From positions 1,015,258 through 1,079,257 of the forward strand of contig JAHLEZ010000022.1 in NCBI GenBank assembly GCA_020726505.1: a stretch of 64,000 nucleotides of DNA. The letters run 5' to 3'. Position numbers and translations under genes: made by a program. Source of the DNA: Leptodontidium sp. MPI-SDFR-AT-0119. Its lineage: Eukaryota > Ascomycota > Leotiomycetes > Helotiales > Leptodontidiaceae. Positions 12,021 through 23,600 of this stretch are shown piece after piece (position 1 is the first letter of the stretch; each line of letters opens with the position of its first letter). The notes beneath the pieces were generated by a model, which had not been told where the DNA came from, ran no database searches, and was given only the letters and a program-made list of their open reading frames with translations.

Positions 12021-13555
12021 ATGCGTCTTCATCTGCCAGCACTCCTCCTCGTTGCATCGACAACCCTGTCGGCTGCAAATCCAACTTGGCAGGCTTTGCA
12101 AGAATGGGCAAAGAGCTCTGGGGGAAAGCAAGCACCGCAGCATACTTCTTCGCGGCCAAAGATCTCTTGCCATCCAAAGACCCCTCACAGGCCCCCACCA
12201 TCTCCTCCTCCACGGAACAAAGTCTGTTATGTCAAGAGCCACAACGACAGTATCAGCGATGACTCGAAATATGTCATGGACGCTCTGCACTCTTGTAACA
12301 ATGGCGGTCATGTGGTTTTCAAGGAAGGGATCAAATATACGATTGGCACTGCCCTCGATCTGACCTTCTTGAACCACATCGATATTGGTACGAAGCTTCC
12401 CCACCGGTTCATTGCCCTCAAGGCCCTCGACTAATTTTGATATGCAGACATTCAATCATACATCCAGTTCACCAATGATACTACTTACTGGCAAGCGAAC
12501 TCGTTCCCATTCGTTTTCCAGAATGTTACCTCGTTCTTCAAGCTCGGAGGCAATGACGTGAACATCTATGGTGGTGGAACAATTGACGGGAACGGCCAAG
12601 TGTGGTATGATGCTTATGCCGCCAACATCTACACTCTCCGTCCAGTCTTGATTGGTATCGATGGACTTCACAACTCGATCATCAGCGACCTGGTCTTGCG
12701 ATATTCGCCCGAGTACTACTTCTTTGTTGCCAATTCCACCAATGTGGTATTCGACCACATCGACATTGCAGGTGGAAGCAAGTCCAATAACCCAGCAAAG
12801 AACACCGACGGATGGGACACATACAGGAGCTCAGACATTGTGATTCAGAACTCTGTTGTCAACAATGGTGATGGTAAGAATCTTCGCCTCTCGACCAAAC
12901 ATGTACATGCTAACCGAGCAAGACTGCGTCTCGTTCAAGCCAAACAGCACCAACATCCTCGTGCAGAATATGTGGTGTAACGGATCTCATGGTATCTCCG
13001 TCGGTTCGCTCGGACAATACGTCGGTGCGTACGATATTGTGGAGAATATCTACGTTTTCAACACATCATTGCACAATGCAACCGTAAGTGAAATAAGACC
13101 TCAAGAAGACTTTAAAGCGCTAACAAATCTAGGATGGCGCGCGTATCAAAGTTTGGCCAAACTCACCAACCGCACTCAGCGGCGATCTTCAAGGAGGCGG
13201 AGGTGACGGACGAGTCAACAACATCACCTACGACCAGATGGTCATAGACGCAGTCGACTATGCCATCGAAGTTGATCAGTGCTATGGCCAGAAGAACCTC
13301 ACTCTCTGCCTAGAATTCCCATCTCCATTGACGATCACCGATATCGTGTTCAAGAACTTCAAAGGCAAAACCACGAGCAAATATCAGCCTCAGATCGGGA
13401 CGTTCGCTTGCTCGAGCTCAAACGTTTGCAACAACATCGTCGCTTCAAATATTGATGTTGTCAGCCCCAATGGTACTGACCAGGCGTACTGCTTGAATGT
13501 GGATCAGAAAACCTTGGATGTGGAGTGTACTACGGTTTTCAAGGGGTTTAATTGA
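12021..13555 (+). CDS. Exopolygalacturonase, glycoside hydrolase family 28
   Basis: Secreted pectinase that releases galacturonic acid from chain ends of polygalacturonan. Four exons: 12021-12387, 12448-12873, 12923-13083, 13133-13555; introns of 60, 49, 49 bp; 458 residues. A signal peptide ([19 protein letters not shown]) leads. Family 28 active-site blocks appear in order: NTDGWDTY (about 265), [11 protein letters not shown] (about 296, where the split codon at the intron rebuilds the catalytic Asp pair), [13 protein letters not shown] (about 320) and RIKVW (about 365). The [15 protein letters not shown] strand and several N-glycosylation sequons also fit. The long [13 protein letters not shown] form and [12 protein letters not shown] favour the exo-acting subgroup rather than endo-enzymes. 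It stands alone, without other pectinases nearby. Confidence 0.95.
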
Positions 13556-14733
13556 TTCATTGTAGGAGAAAATAATGTAATTAGAGCAATGGCGAAGAAA
13601 AACTTCAAAGGCTGTAATTTGCGATTGAGTGATGCGCCCAAATGGAAATTGTAAGTGCAACGTGAAAAAAAAAAGGCCCCACCAGGTTTAAGTAGAGGAT
13701 GAAATAGGAGCCAAATTTGAAGCAACTGATCGCCGAGGAAAGAGAAAATAGACACTTGACTGACAAGAGAACGCTGTGCGAGAGAGAAGTGACGCGAATT
13801 ACCGTGTGGAAGACAGCGGGGGTTCTATGATGAAATAACAGTGGAAGGTGATTAATAATACAAGATGTAGAGAGAAATGAAGGAATATAATTATGGAGAC
13901 TGAGATAACCTCGCGACCAAGCACCTCAAGAGACTGAAGAAGAAGAAGAAGCTACTTTCCTATAATTTTCTTGCATTCAATAATGGCCAACTGAGGAAGG
14001 TGTGAAAGTGACTTTGGCTTTTAAGCGAGAACTCGCCTTGTCACTTTTGAAGTAAACAATTCGAATCACCCAGAAAGGTGGATCTAAGAGGTCAGAGAGT
14101 AAAATGTCTCGTAATCCTTGTATCTCTCATATTTTTTATCCCAAAATTTACTATGTGCCTCAAAGACCTTACGCGTTTTCTCAACAGCCTTGCGTGGTTG
14201 AGCGCTCTTGGGACGACGCTGGATCCGACTTCCACCACAGACACCAAGTCTTCCCGATTCGTTTATCAAATCCTACCATTCCCGCCATACTAACTGGTTC
14301 TATCAAAACATTCTGTAACACACCGAGCAAACCTCCTAACTACCTCCAACACAGGAATAAATCAATATACGCACGTGATACCTCCCTAGCGCGACAGCCT
14401 CACCTGGCACAAGGCTGCAGATGTCCGCAGCCGCTGCCTGTTCAACACCACCAGACACAAACGCATACCTACCTTATCGTCCACGACATGTATTGACCGC
14501 CCTGGCAATGCAGACACGCAGCTCTTGTTTAAAGATTCATGTAAGTCCCCGCATCCTCTCACTCAACAGTCATAACCTACATGGAGATCCTGTTCTGATT
14601 AGTTCCAGTTCCACAGCCTTGTCTGAGCAGCCGACGGACGCGTCTGTGATTTTATTTCAGGCATCACAAATCCCCCTTCCACGAAACGGACAGCGACAGT
14701 CTTCTCCTCACTCAATAAGAAGCGGATAGCAGC
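13556..14733. other. Intergenic between exopolygalacturonase and XLF
   Basis: No supported gene. It includes the polygalacturonase 3' end, an A/G-rich tract near 13935-13955 (GAAGAAGAAGAAG) and the XLF promoter. A short frame starting at 14421 ends at a good GTAAGT donor (14542), so a 5' non-coding or tiny upstream exon is possible, but the continuation is unclear. Confidence 0.45.
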
Positions 14734-16632
14734 ATGGCATGGTCTCCGCTGCAACTGTCGCCATCTGCCGGAGCACATTTACCGCCACTGCTCATCTGTA
14801 CAACATTCACGGCGAGCTCGTTTGCAGTACACCTGACGGACCTCACATACATCTGGAGCGAATCTCTCAACCGGGCTGCCATTGTGCAACGCAGCCGAGA
14901 AGAGGCGACCAGCATAGACCCGAGTGAGGAGGGCCAATTGAAAATATTCCTGGAGAAGCTCAAGCTCGGCCTTGCGCGCGGGAAAGGCACGACGTTAGCA
15001 CTCACAATAAACGGCGATTCGGATCGGCCCTCTCTTGTACTCAGCGTATCAGTGGACCTCCCTGGAAGACTTGCCGCTCTACAATGGCCTGTCCGACTTG
15101 CTGCGGCACCGCAGGCCCTGTTGACGAGTCAGTTGACAGTGCCAATGTTGCAAACGTTGCATGCACAGGTGCGTGAGAGGGCTAGCTTGGTAGATGTGCT
15201 GAAAGATAAAGATCATGTTATACAAAAGCTTTTGGATAAGCTGGAGGAACAGGGCACCGATCTAGGGCAGATATTCCCTCAGGCTGCAGGCAAGGTCGGA
15301 CGGAAAGTGGATCGGAAGAAGGCAGAGGACAAAGTGAGGGGTATTGTTCGATTCGATATGGATGCTTGGCGGAAGGGATTGAAGCACGAGCAGCCAGAGG
15401 ACACATCGAAATTGATTGGCGAAGTATTTGCTGAGCAAACGGACTTTACGAGAAACGTGATTCCCGCCACTTCAGATGAGCAGGAAAGTTGGTGGGAGGA
15501 CATCAAAGGATTGACGGTGCATCTTGATTCTGGCAAGATATCGACGAAAGGTCCTTCGAAGAACAACAAGCCCAAACCCCAACCAACTTCTCTAAATAAG
15601 GACAAAACTCAGGGGGAAGATGATGCTTTCCAGACCCAATCGACACCTCCACTTGAGACCACAACCTCAAAATCGCCACCTTCAAAACAAACAAAGCCCG
15701 CCGAAATAGATACATCCACGGACGATGACGACGAAGATTTAGACGCACCGTCCCAACGCTCTAGAGTCCCAGACAGTTTCGCCACATCGCCACCACCCGC
15801 ATCGCCCAAACCCTTACACAAACTGGGCGGCTCCCTAGGCAAGAAGACCGCTGCTCACCGACCCATCCCACGCCCTATACACAACAACAATGATGAAGAA
15901 AGAACAGCCGACGAATCAACATCCAATTTTCCAAAACAAGAAGATGCATTTCCACCTCCATCTCCAACTCCCGAACCGATCCCAGTCCCGAACCGCCATC
16001 AAATTAAACTCGGTAAAATAGGAAGCAGGAAAGCGGCTCCTCCACCCCAATCTGAGCTTGAACTTGAACCTGAACCTGAACCTAAACCTAAACCTAGAAA
16101 CGAGCTCCAACTCTCCTCTTCCTCCTCAACCGAAGAAGAAGATGTAGTCGAAGACAAACCCCGCTCTCCCACACCACCACCCGCCAGTCCCAAACCAAGA
16201 AAAGGCAAACTAGGCCGCATAGGCGGGAAGAAGAAAGCCGCTACCCCCTCTATCGAAGAACAAGACGCAAACCCAGAAGCAGAAGCAGAACGAAAATCCA
16301 CGCCCCCCAGAACGTCTCCCAGCCCAAGCGCAGCAACAGCAACTCCAAAGCGGAAACTAGGCGCTCTAGGAGGTAATAGGAAGAGTAAGAATACGAATGC
16401 GCATAAGAGAGAAGAGGGCGTGAAAGAAGAGGATGAGGATGAGGGGGGTAGTAGTCGGAGAGGGAGGGGAAGGGGGAGTTCACAACCTGCGATGGAGCAG
16501 GAGAAAACGAAGACGCCGGAGCCGGAGAGGAGAGAGACGTCACTGGAGAGGGCGGATAGGAAGAGAGATGCGTTGAAGAGGGAGTTGGAGGAGAAAGCTA
16601 GGGCGCCGGTGAAGAAGAAGAGGAAATTTTGA
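14734..16632 (+). CDS. XLF/Nej1-like non-homologous end-joining factor with long repeat tail
   Basis: XLF (Nej1 in yeast) partners Lif1/XRCC4 and DNA ligase IV in joining double-strand breaks. One exon, 632 residues. The N-terminal head (about 1-150) has the family pattern: WSPLQLSP, LLICTTFTASSFAVHLTDLTYIWSE, then a beta-rich block LALTINGD and LVLSVSVDLPG. A coiled-coil stalk follows (about 150-215, VRERASLVDVLKDKDHVIQKLL). From about 280 the protein is a long disordered acidic/basic tail, much larger than in animal XLF. It carries four copies of a KLG-x-x-GG-like motif at residues 363, 425, 492 and 541. The extreme C-terminus is basic and ends in Phe (KKKRKF), resembling the Ku-binding motif of XLF proteins. 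It converges with the Rtc1 gene. Confidence 0.88.
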   Translation: MAWSPLQLSPSAGAHLPPLLICTTFTASSFAVHLTDLTYIWSESLNRAAIVQRSREEATSIDPSEEGQLKIFLEKLKLGLARGKGTTLALTINGDSDRPSLVLSVSVDLPGRLAALQWPVRLAAAPQALLTSQLTVPMLQTLHAQVRERASLVDVLKDKDHVIQKLLDKLEEQGTDLGQIFPQAAGKVGRKVDRKKAEDKVRGIVRFDMDAWRKGLKHEQPEDTSKLIGEVFAEQTDFTRNVIPATSDEQESWWEDIKGLTVHLDSGKISTKGPSKNNKPKPQPTSLNKDKTQGEDDAFQTQSTPPLETTTSKSPPSKQTKPAEIDTSTDDDDEDLDAPSQRSRVPDSFATSPPPASPKPLHKLGGSLGKKTAAHRPIPRPIHNNNDEERTADESTSNFPKQEDAFPPPSPTPEPIPVPNRHQIKLGKIGSRKAAPPPQSELELEPEPEPKPKPRNELQLSSSSSTEEEDVVEDKPRSPTPPPASPKPRKGKLGRIGGKKKAATPSIEEQDANPEAEAERKSTPPRTSPSPSAATATPKRKLGALGGNRKSKNTNAHKREEGVKEEDEDEGGSSRRGRGRGSSQPAMEQEKTKTPEPERRETSLERADRKRDALKRELEEKARAPVKKKRKF

Positions 16633-16989
16633 GGGGAGCTGGAAGGGGGAGGGGAGTTAAGCTTGTTGTATTGGATTTGGATGTGGATGTGGATTTGGTT
16701 TATACCCTGGATAAGAGAGATATGATGTTTGGATATTGTTGATTTGATATGTGATTGAGGTTTGATTCATGTGAAATGTTTCTTGTATTACGCATTATGG
16801 CGAAGTTCTCTACCACTTCATCTGAACTGAAGTACCTGTGACGTACCCAAGCCTGAATTCAAAATCCAAACGCCATCAATGTAACCGCCAAAGGGTATCA
16901 TCACCACTATCTAACGCCAAATCCCATGTCTCATCATCCATCCCATATATACTCCCAATGCATCTCATCTACCCTTCCACCCAATACCT
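16633..16989. other. Convergent intergenic spacer
   Basis: A 357-bp spacer between the stop codons of XLF and Rtc1, which face each other. It begins with a G/A-rich and GGATTTGGATGTGGATGTGG-like repeat just after the XLF stop. It should hold both 3' UTRs; no gene seen. Confidence 0.6.
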
Positions 16990-19900
16990 TCAAACCTCCT
17001 CACTAGGCGTAACCAGCTTCACACTCTTCTTCCTCTCCAACCCCCCACTCCCACCACTCAACCCATTAACCCCAAGCGCAACCCTCACACCCTCCACAGC
17101 CGAACTCTGTTTAACCTCCCTCCCATCCCTCCTCACCGGGGTCCCCACTCTCCCACCCGCCCCTCTACTCCCCTGTCTCGAATTCTCTCTTACAAGCATA
17201 TCAAGCTCCTTAGCTCTCGCAGCCTTCCTCTCTTCAACCCTCTGATTCCTCCATTCTCCAGGTAAACAAGGATGTAAACACCCCTCCAATGGACAGCATC
17301 CACCAGAATACTTCTCACCCTCCTCGCCCTCCGCCCCTGCATGCCAGGCTTGCATACAGGCACTATGTCCACCATGGCCACAGCCGGTACATACCCACCA
17401 AAGCGCAGCTTCAAGCTCGACATCCCCATCCTCGAAGTCCAGCTCATCCGGTAGTTCACGATGCTGGCAGATCGTGCAAGGGTCTATGAAGTGTCTACAA
17501 CGTGGACATTTCCACACGGAACCTGGGATCAGGGGGTCATTCTCGATGGGCTTGTTGCAGTCTGTGCAGTAGAATCCGACTTTGATGTTCTCTTGTGCTG
17601 TGGCGAAAACAGCTGGGTATTGGGGCACGCAGAGGTTTCGGAGGAGTGCCGCTTCGGTGAATAGTTTCATGCTGGTGAGACGGTGGTGGTATTGTCGCAG
17701 GATGGCACCTGCTTGGATCCCATCTATTGCGGTGGAAGGGAGTAGGGGGCGAAGTAGTAGCACCATTGCAGCGGCGTTCAGAGCACTGTTTTGTGCTTCG
17801 AAATCGATTGTTCGCTGGACCAGGATGGTGGGATCGATAGGCTTGCTGAGGAAGTCAGGATCATTTGGCCAGGGTAGAAAGTCGCTGTCGATGATATTAG
17901 GATTCTCGGATGTTTTTTCAGACGTAGTTGGACTAATTGGCTCTTCTTCGACTTGGTACTGGTTCTTGGCGGGTGTTGTATCGATTCCTCTGGGCGCAGA
18001 TGCTTCGTGGAGCCTGAAAACTGGAGGTGAAGATGCATTGTGCGGTCTTCCATTTCTCACCCCTCGGCCTTCGTGCGATTCCGGTGTGAGATGTCCTGGA
18101 GAACTTCCCTCCGTTGGAGCATCTGAGTCAATACTTGGACGATGTCTCGGACCAAGATGGTGGCTATTCTCCCAGGTTGAAACCCTCTCTCTGAGCACTT
18201 GTCTTTCTTCCTGGTTCACGCTCTGACGATCACTGTCCGATGACCCCAAAAATTTACTTCCGTGAGAGTCAGCTGAAGTCGAAAACATCTGAAAACTCTC
18301 AGCTGAATCATGACGCTGTGGTTGGATTCTGGGTGGATGTTGAGGCTGCTCATGATAATCCAAGCGTAGCGGAGCCTTCCTGACAGGAGCGGCAAAGTCA
18401 ATTGCGGGTGAAAAGGACTCCATCCCATAAAAATCATACCCTTCGATGCTAGATGATGATTGATCGGGTGACTGTTTCGCGCCGGGTACAGGAATAGGGC
18501 TTGGGGTTTTGGGATGGACGGGCTCAGGAAGGATCAGATCATCGTCAACCATCATTGGAGTATGCATGGCCTCTCGTGTCTCATGGACGATATGATCCCG
18601 CACAGGGCGCACAAGCGGTGTAGCAACATTAGATGTGCTCTCGACGTCTTCTTGGATCAGGGACATTCCGTGCCGATGCAGAGCACTGTCATGAGAGGAC
18701 TGTGGGCGAGGTAATCTTCTCGGCGTTTCTTCTCCTCTATCCGTTTCGGCTCTTGACTCAAGCGCTGTATTATCTTCTGGTTCTCTGTTGGATGGAGGCT
18801 TGACAGTCAGACGTGATTGACGATGGAATTCAGCTCGTCTACTCAGTAGCAGATTCATGGTGTATGATAGCAGTCGCCATGTTTGAGCCAAGCGGAAATA
18901 TCCTACATTCTCAGCAGTTCGACCATACGATTCCATGATCATTGTTGCACGAATATTTGCAGGCTGTGAATGTATGTCAGGATACGCCGTTTTGACCATC
19001 CGCATGAGATACCGGTTCGTAAAATATTGGTACATCGTCCGCTTAGCTGTTGATGGTGCATGACCAATAGCCATGACCTGCTGAGGTTTATACGTCCCAG
19101 TGACTTTCAGACCTTCATCAAGTGACATGACTTTACCATCAGCAAACCCGATACTGGTAGGTGGAGTTGTACTAAGTGATTGGTTACGCCCACTATGTCG
19201 TCTTCGATGGCCTTTCTTCAACCTCGGTCCTAGGAAGCTGCCAACAACATCTTCTTCAGAGTCACTTCGACTAACACTCAAGAGAGGGCCACTGCCGTTG
19301 TGTTTGAAGCCTGGGGATGATTCCGGCGAAGTGATTGAGGGACGAGACCGCTTAGGAGCTTGCCGTGCTTCCAACATCATGAGAACGTCCCCCATTGGCG
19401 AAAATGCAAAAGCCGAGAGACTTCGTCGCTCTATAAGCTGAGGTACAAAGGCAACATCTGTCTGGGTGAAGTGGCCCTCCTTATCAACACTCCACAGCAG
19501 ATCACGAGAATTCCACACGAGTGCAGTCGGAGCACTGTTCCATTGCTCAACCTCTTTGAACGGCAATGCAGATCTTGCTAGATCCCATATATGTACCATA
19601 GAGGTCTGATTCCTTCCTGCATTTGAATCGTCATATGCAACTGTGACTTGCGCGGCTCTCTTTCCCTGAGCAGTAGCAGACCAGCACGCAGGTCGCCATG
19701 ATACCCTTGAGATTGGAGCGGGTGTGACAAATGTATACCTTGGCTTCTGGGTTCTATCTCCCTTCTTTGACAGATCCCATACATGGCAGGTCTGATCTAT
19801 GCCGCCGCTGATCAGATGTTCGCCGTCTGGATGCCAGGAGATCGAGAAGCATGAGCTCGTATGCGCAGTAAGCTTCAATACAGGTGCCGTAACTTTGCGA

Positions 19901-20610
19901 ATGTCCCATTTCTGAATCACTCCCGCATCCGTACAGCATGCAAACTCCATACCATCCGTTGGCGACCATTTCACATCCCGAACCGCGTCCGCGTTGCACT
20001 TGAAAGTTGCCAGCGCCTTGAACGTAGGATGACCGTGTCGGCTCTGCTGGAGGGTTTTCAGGTCCCAACTCCTCACAGTCCCATCTTGGCTCGCAGATAA
20101 AAGCCAGTTGTTCCGGAATGGACTTATGTCGAGCTTGTGGACCTGCCGAGCATGCTCTTGTATGCGACCCACCTCGAGACCTTCCCCTCTCCGGTTGAGA
20201 TCATAGACTGTTATTCTTCCATTCCCACAAGCCGTAATTATGTAAGAGTCCAGATCGCCCCATGACCACTTGACAGCCCGTATGTTGAGTTGCTCCGGCG
20301 TTGCAGCAGACGGATCGTGGGCATTCGCATAGGAAATGATGATCGCTCGGAGGTCCAGCTCCTCGGTGATCGTGGGTCCATCTATTCTTAAGATCTTGAA
20401 GACCTTAGAACCGGCGATGACAGCCCTTAACCCATCGGAAGATCTGTCAAGACAGGTAATAGGAACTCCTGCTGAGTAGACAGATTGCTGCGATGCGCTC
20501 GGTCGTAGCTGAGGGGAATCGAGGGTACTCGTATCGATGCTCTCATTTGGGGTAGAAGTTGCAGTTGGCTGTCGAAGCAGCTTCCTCATAATATTGCTCT
20601 TTGCATTCAT
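16990..20610 (-). CDS. RTC1: Rtc1/WDR24-like SEA (GATOR2-type) complex subunit
   Basis: Counterpart of yeast Rtc1/Sea2 and animal WDR24, a subunit of the vacuole-associated SEA/GATOR2 complex that signals amino-acid state to TORC1. One exon, 1206 residues from the ATG at 20610; the frame is open 27 nt further upstream but without an ATG. The N-terminal half is a WD40 propeller (about residues 45-410), with repeats such as HKLDISPFRNNWLLSASQDG, SWDLKTLQQSRHG and HPDGEHLISGGIDQTCHVWD. The middle is disordered and Ser/Pro-rich. The C-terminus (about 1020-1150) is a zinc-ribbon/RING-like module: CTDCNKP, CPRCRHFIDPCTICQH, WWVCTGCGHGGHSACMQAWH, then CCPLEGCLHPC. This combination and order are diagnostic of the WDR24 family. 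Confidence 0.93.
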   Translation of the reverse strand: MNAKSNIMRKLLRQPTATSTPNESIDTSTLDSPQLRPSASQQSVYSAGVPITCLDRSSDGLRAVIAGSKVFKILRIDGPTITEELDLRAIIISYANAHDPSAATPEQLNIRAVKWSWGDLDSYIITACGNGRITVYDLNRRGEGLEVGRIQEHARQVHKLDISPFRNNWLLSASQDGTVRSWDLKTLQQSRHGHPTFKALATFKCNADAVRDVKWSPTDGMEFACCTDAGVIQKWDIRKVTAPVLKLTAHTSSCFSISWHPDGEHLISGGIDQTCHVWDLSKKGDRTQKPRYTFVTPAPISRVSWRPACWSATAQGKRAAQVTVAYDDSNAGRNQTSMVHIWDLARSALPFKEVEQWNSAPTALVWNSRDLLWSVDKEGHFTQTDVAFVPQLIERRSLSAFAFSPMGDVLMMLEARQAPKRSRPSITSPESSPGFKHNGSGPLLSVSRSDSEEDVVGSFLGPRLKKGHRRRHSGRNQSLSTTPPTSIGFADGKVMSLDEGLKVTGTYKPQQVMAIGHAPSTAKRTMYQYFTNRYLMRMVKTAYPDIHSQPANIRATMIMESYGRTAENVGYFRLAQTWRLLSYTMNLLLSRRAEFHRQSRLTVKPPSNREPEDNTALESRAETDRGEETPRRLPRPQSSHDSALHRHGMSLIQEDVESTSNVATPLVRPVRDHIVHETREAMHTPMMVDDDLILPEPVHPKTPSPIPVPGAKQSPDQSSSSIEGYDFYGMESFSPAIDFAAPVRKAPLRLDYHEQPQHPPRIQPQRHDSAESFQMFSTSADSHGSKFLGSSDSDRQSVNQEERQVLRERVSTWENSHHLGPRHRPSIDSDAPTEGSSPGHLTPESHEGRGVRNGRPHNASSPPVFRLHEASAPRGIDTTPAKNQYQVEEEPISPTTSEKTSENPNIIDSDFLPWPNDPDFLSKPIDPTILVQRTIDFEAQNSALNAAAMVLLLRPLLPSTAIDGIQAGAILRQYHHRLTSMKLFTEAALLRNLCVPQYPAVFATAQENIKVGFYCTDCNKPIENDPLIPGSVWKCPRCRHFIDPCTICQHRELPDELDFEDGDVELEAALWWVCTGCGHGGHSACMQAWHAGAEGEEGEKYSGGCCPLEGCLHPCLPGEWRNQRVEERKAARAKELDMLVRENSRQGSRGAGGRVGTPVRRDGREVKQSSAVEGVRVALGVNGLSGGSGGLERKKSVKLVTPSEEV

Positions 20611-23600
20611 CTTAGCAGATGTGCGCCAACAATTCAAGGAGGCATAGTATTCGTGCGCATGCTGTTTGTTGCAGTCGCTCTGGATGAATTCGAAGCTCTA
20701 TCAGCTCCAGTCTGAACCTCGAGCATTCTGCCACTCTCACCGCCTCAAGTTACTGCACAGTAACATTGGCTCTTTGATTGGCCCGTTTGAATCCATGATA
20801 AAAGTGACAATTTCGGAGCCAACCTTCAACTAATTAAATTTTCCATGTGGTTTAACTGTCTTTGTGCACCAGTTTTGGAAGATCGAAGGTAGACTTGACT
20901 TTGATTCTACCCAATACCTGCCAAACTCGCTTCCCTCCTTGTCAACAAGACTACCAGCACCTCACTCTAACTTTTCAACAAAAATAAAACTTATAACCAA
21001 AAGTATGCTTATGTCTGGCTATATTCGTCACATGTTCTGAGAGTGCTCACTGCCTAAGACTGATAGCAGGATCCATATGCTAAAGAATTCCGTGAGAGTG
21101 TAAACACGGTCCCCCTCGCCCTCCATACCCCGAGGAAGAACTGAATCAACTTGACAATTCCGAATACCGCTTTGTGATCTCCAAGCCCAGGAACGAGTAA
21201 AATTTTGTTTGCATCAGCAAATTTATTTCTACGTAAAGGGTGTTGGAAACTTGACAAGTGATTAGAAGCTAGAAAGAGACGGTAGTGAGTTGGAGACATG
21301 ACCACGACTGGTGAGAGGTATGAGAACACGGCTCCATCTTTCAAATTCCTTTGCAAGCTCAGTCATTTATAGTACAACCCGTTATATACGGCTTCATGTC
21401 TATGTTAATAATGGCCAATCTATTCCGGAGACTCGTGATCTTTTTATCGATATAAGCCAAATAAGTTTAAAGTAAGAGGGGCTAGAATTTCTCAAGATCA
21501 ACCCAAAGGTCCCTCTAATTCTCAAACAAAAGTCCTACGTCTTTGGAGGCGAAAATGAAGCTTTGGCTGCCGCCCAAGTATTATGGCGCTTGCCAAGGCT
21601 GTTGAGAATTACTCTTTTACGGAATTCACGACCGACAAAGCATCGGTTTCTTAGACTCGGACAGGTAACTGGAACTTTTCAGTGCTTTCTGAAGCAGATT
21701 TACTTCTATGTAATTCTGAAAGAATGGTAATTCCAAGTGCCCAAGAAATATGAACTTGATACATCTCGAGGTAAAGAGTGATTCAGGGGCTCGGCTAAGA
21801 ACTCGCTTCTGGGTGGTGAGGCCAGCATTTGTTTGGAAACAACTACCTCAGACCCAGTGCCATTGTATAATTGCCTAGATGATTGCTGCTGTATTGGATC
21901 TGGCAGTTAATCGCTTAAATTCTTCTGAATATCTCGGGACATTTTAAAAATTCGAGACCAACTGCAAATTTAGAACCAACTGGTTATTGTACGCTGGTAG
22001 AGAGATCTATCTATCTGCTCAACATCCACTCCCCCGTTCAGAGTCAACTATCAACACTTGTGAAACATCCATCCATCTCTAATTATTCTATACAAAAATA
22101 CACGAGCAAAATCTGCTCAAACATTTCAAAGCCTTGCCCCATGGAAAACAGCCTACTTTCCTTTCCTTTCCTTTCTATAGTTTACCGGCCCGCCCCGGCG
22201 TGGCTTTGGCATGCAAGTTGCTTTGTCAACATTGCTCGCTTCATCGCTCTTTCGCTTCACAAGAATGGTGTTCATCTACAGGCGAGGCTAGTAAAATCCT
22301 CCGATCCGATGTTGTATGTAATACTGCAAATTGGAGAAAAACAATTCTAATAGTAAAAATAGTAGCAGATGATTAGTACAGGGAGGGATTTAGAGGATGT
22401 GGTGGGGGATGGATTTCTTGGTGTTGAACTTACCTTTTGACCCCACTCTTCGGTGTGTGGGTTCACTTTAACCCTCCGAAGTGACTTACTTTCACGGATT
22501 GAATTCGCATTCTTTCAAATCTGAATTCTATCTATCTATCTGTATGTATCTGTAAAGATGGTTATAAACACGTCTGATAACCCTGTTAATGGGCAGTGTT
22601 TTGTTTATTCGCTTTCTTTTTTGTGTTAAAAAAACGTGCCAACCTTTTTGTTTCACGGAAATCTTCCAGTGTCGGGGGGAAAAGATAAGATTAGATCCTA
22701 CTGTAGAATGCGCAATGCTACATAAGTTATTTTCTGCTACTTGAGTTTCATCTTTTTCCCTTTTCCTCGGGGACATAAGATAAGAACGGAATTGCCCCTC
22801 CAGTAAGCAGTGGGTACATTCCCGAGTCAACTTTGAGCTTTTTCGGGCGGTTCTTACCTCAATGCCGGGCCAAATCTATCCACATTAAGAACTCACATTT
22901 GATATGATTTTGACAGGATAGGACATGTAGTGTGAACAAGCATCTTAATTATTCCGTATGTGTCATAGCTCGTCTTTTCCTTCCCACGTTGTTGAGATGA
23001 CATGTCTGAAACGAGTAGGTTATTCGGCTCTTCCTATTTTGATGGTACGGGACCAAATATAGAATATGGGGTTACACAGATTGCAAAGCGCAATGCGCTG
23101 TTAAGTCGTCCCGTCGGTCAATCGAATCGAATCGTCGTCATGATGTCAGTCTGAGACTGTTCGTTCGTTCGTCGATTCCGTTTGGCTGAGAGGAGCTGGG
23201 GATGTAGTCAGCACACTCTCGTGTGAGCTTTTTGAGCTTAGCTACAGCCCTCTCTTTTACCTTGCCGAAGAGTCGAGTTGAAACGGCTACAAATGCAAGT
23301 AGGTGGTAGCGCACTTCAGGCTCCGAGTCGTGATGTCTACTGGGGCCAATGATCTTTCAAACTAGAGCTAGAGCTAATGCGAGCTCCTCAAACACGAACC
23401 AGGGGAAAAACTAAACTCAAGAAGCCGCAGTCGTTATCCCATCGTCCACCAATCCAATGCAGTCGATGAGAGTTGAGTTGAGTGGTAAGCATGCTCTACC
23501 CTGCTCATTATGGAGGCACATGTACAGTACAGACATCATTCAAGGCTGAAGAACACCTGGCCCTTCGACCCTTGAGCTTCTATTGAGCTTCTAGAAAGAT

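Noticed and set aside
14421..14729. Possible small gene or first exon upstream of XLF
   Set aside because: There is a good donor at 14542, but the following exon gives only a few residues before a stop; the XLF start at 14734 needs no upstream exon.
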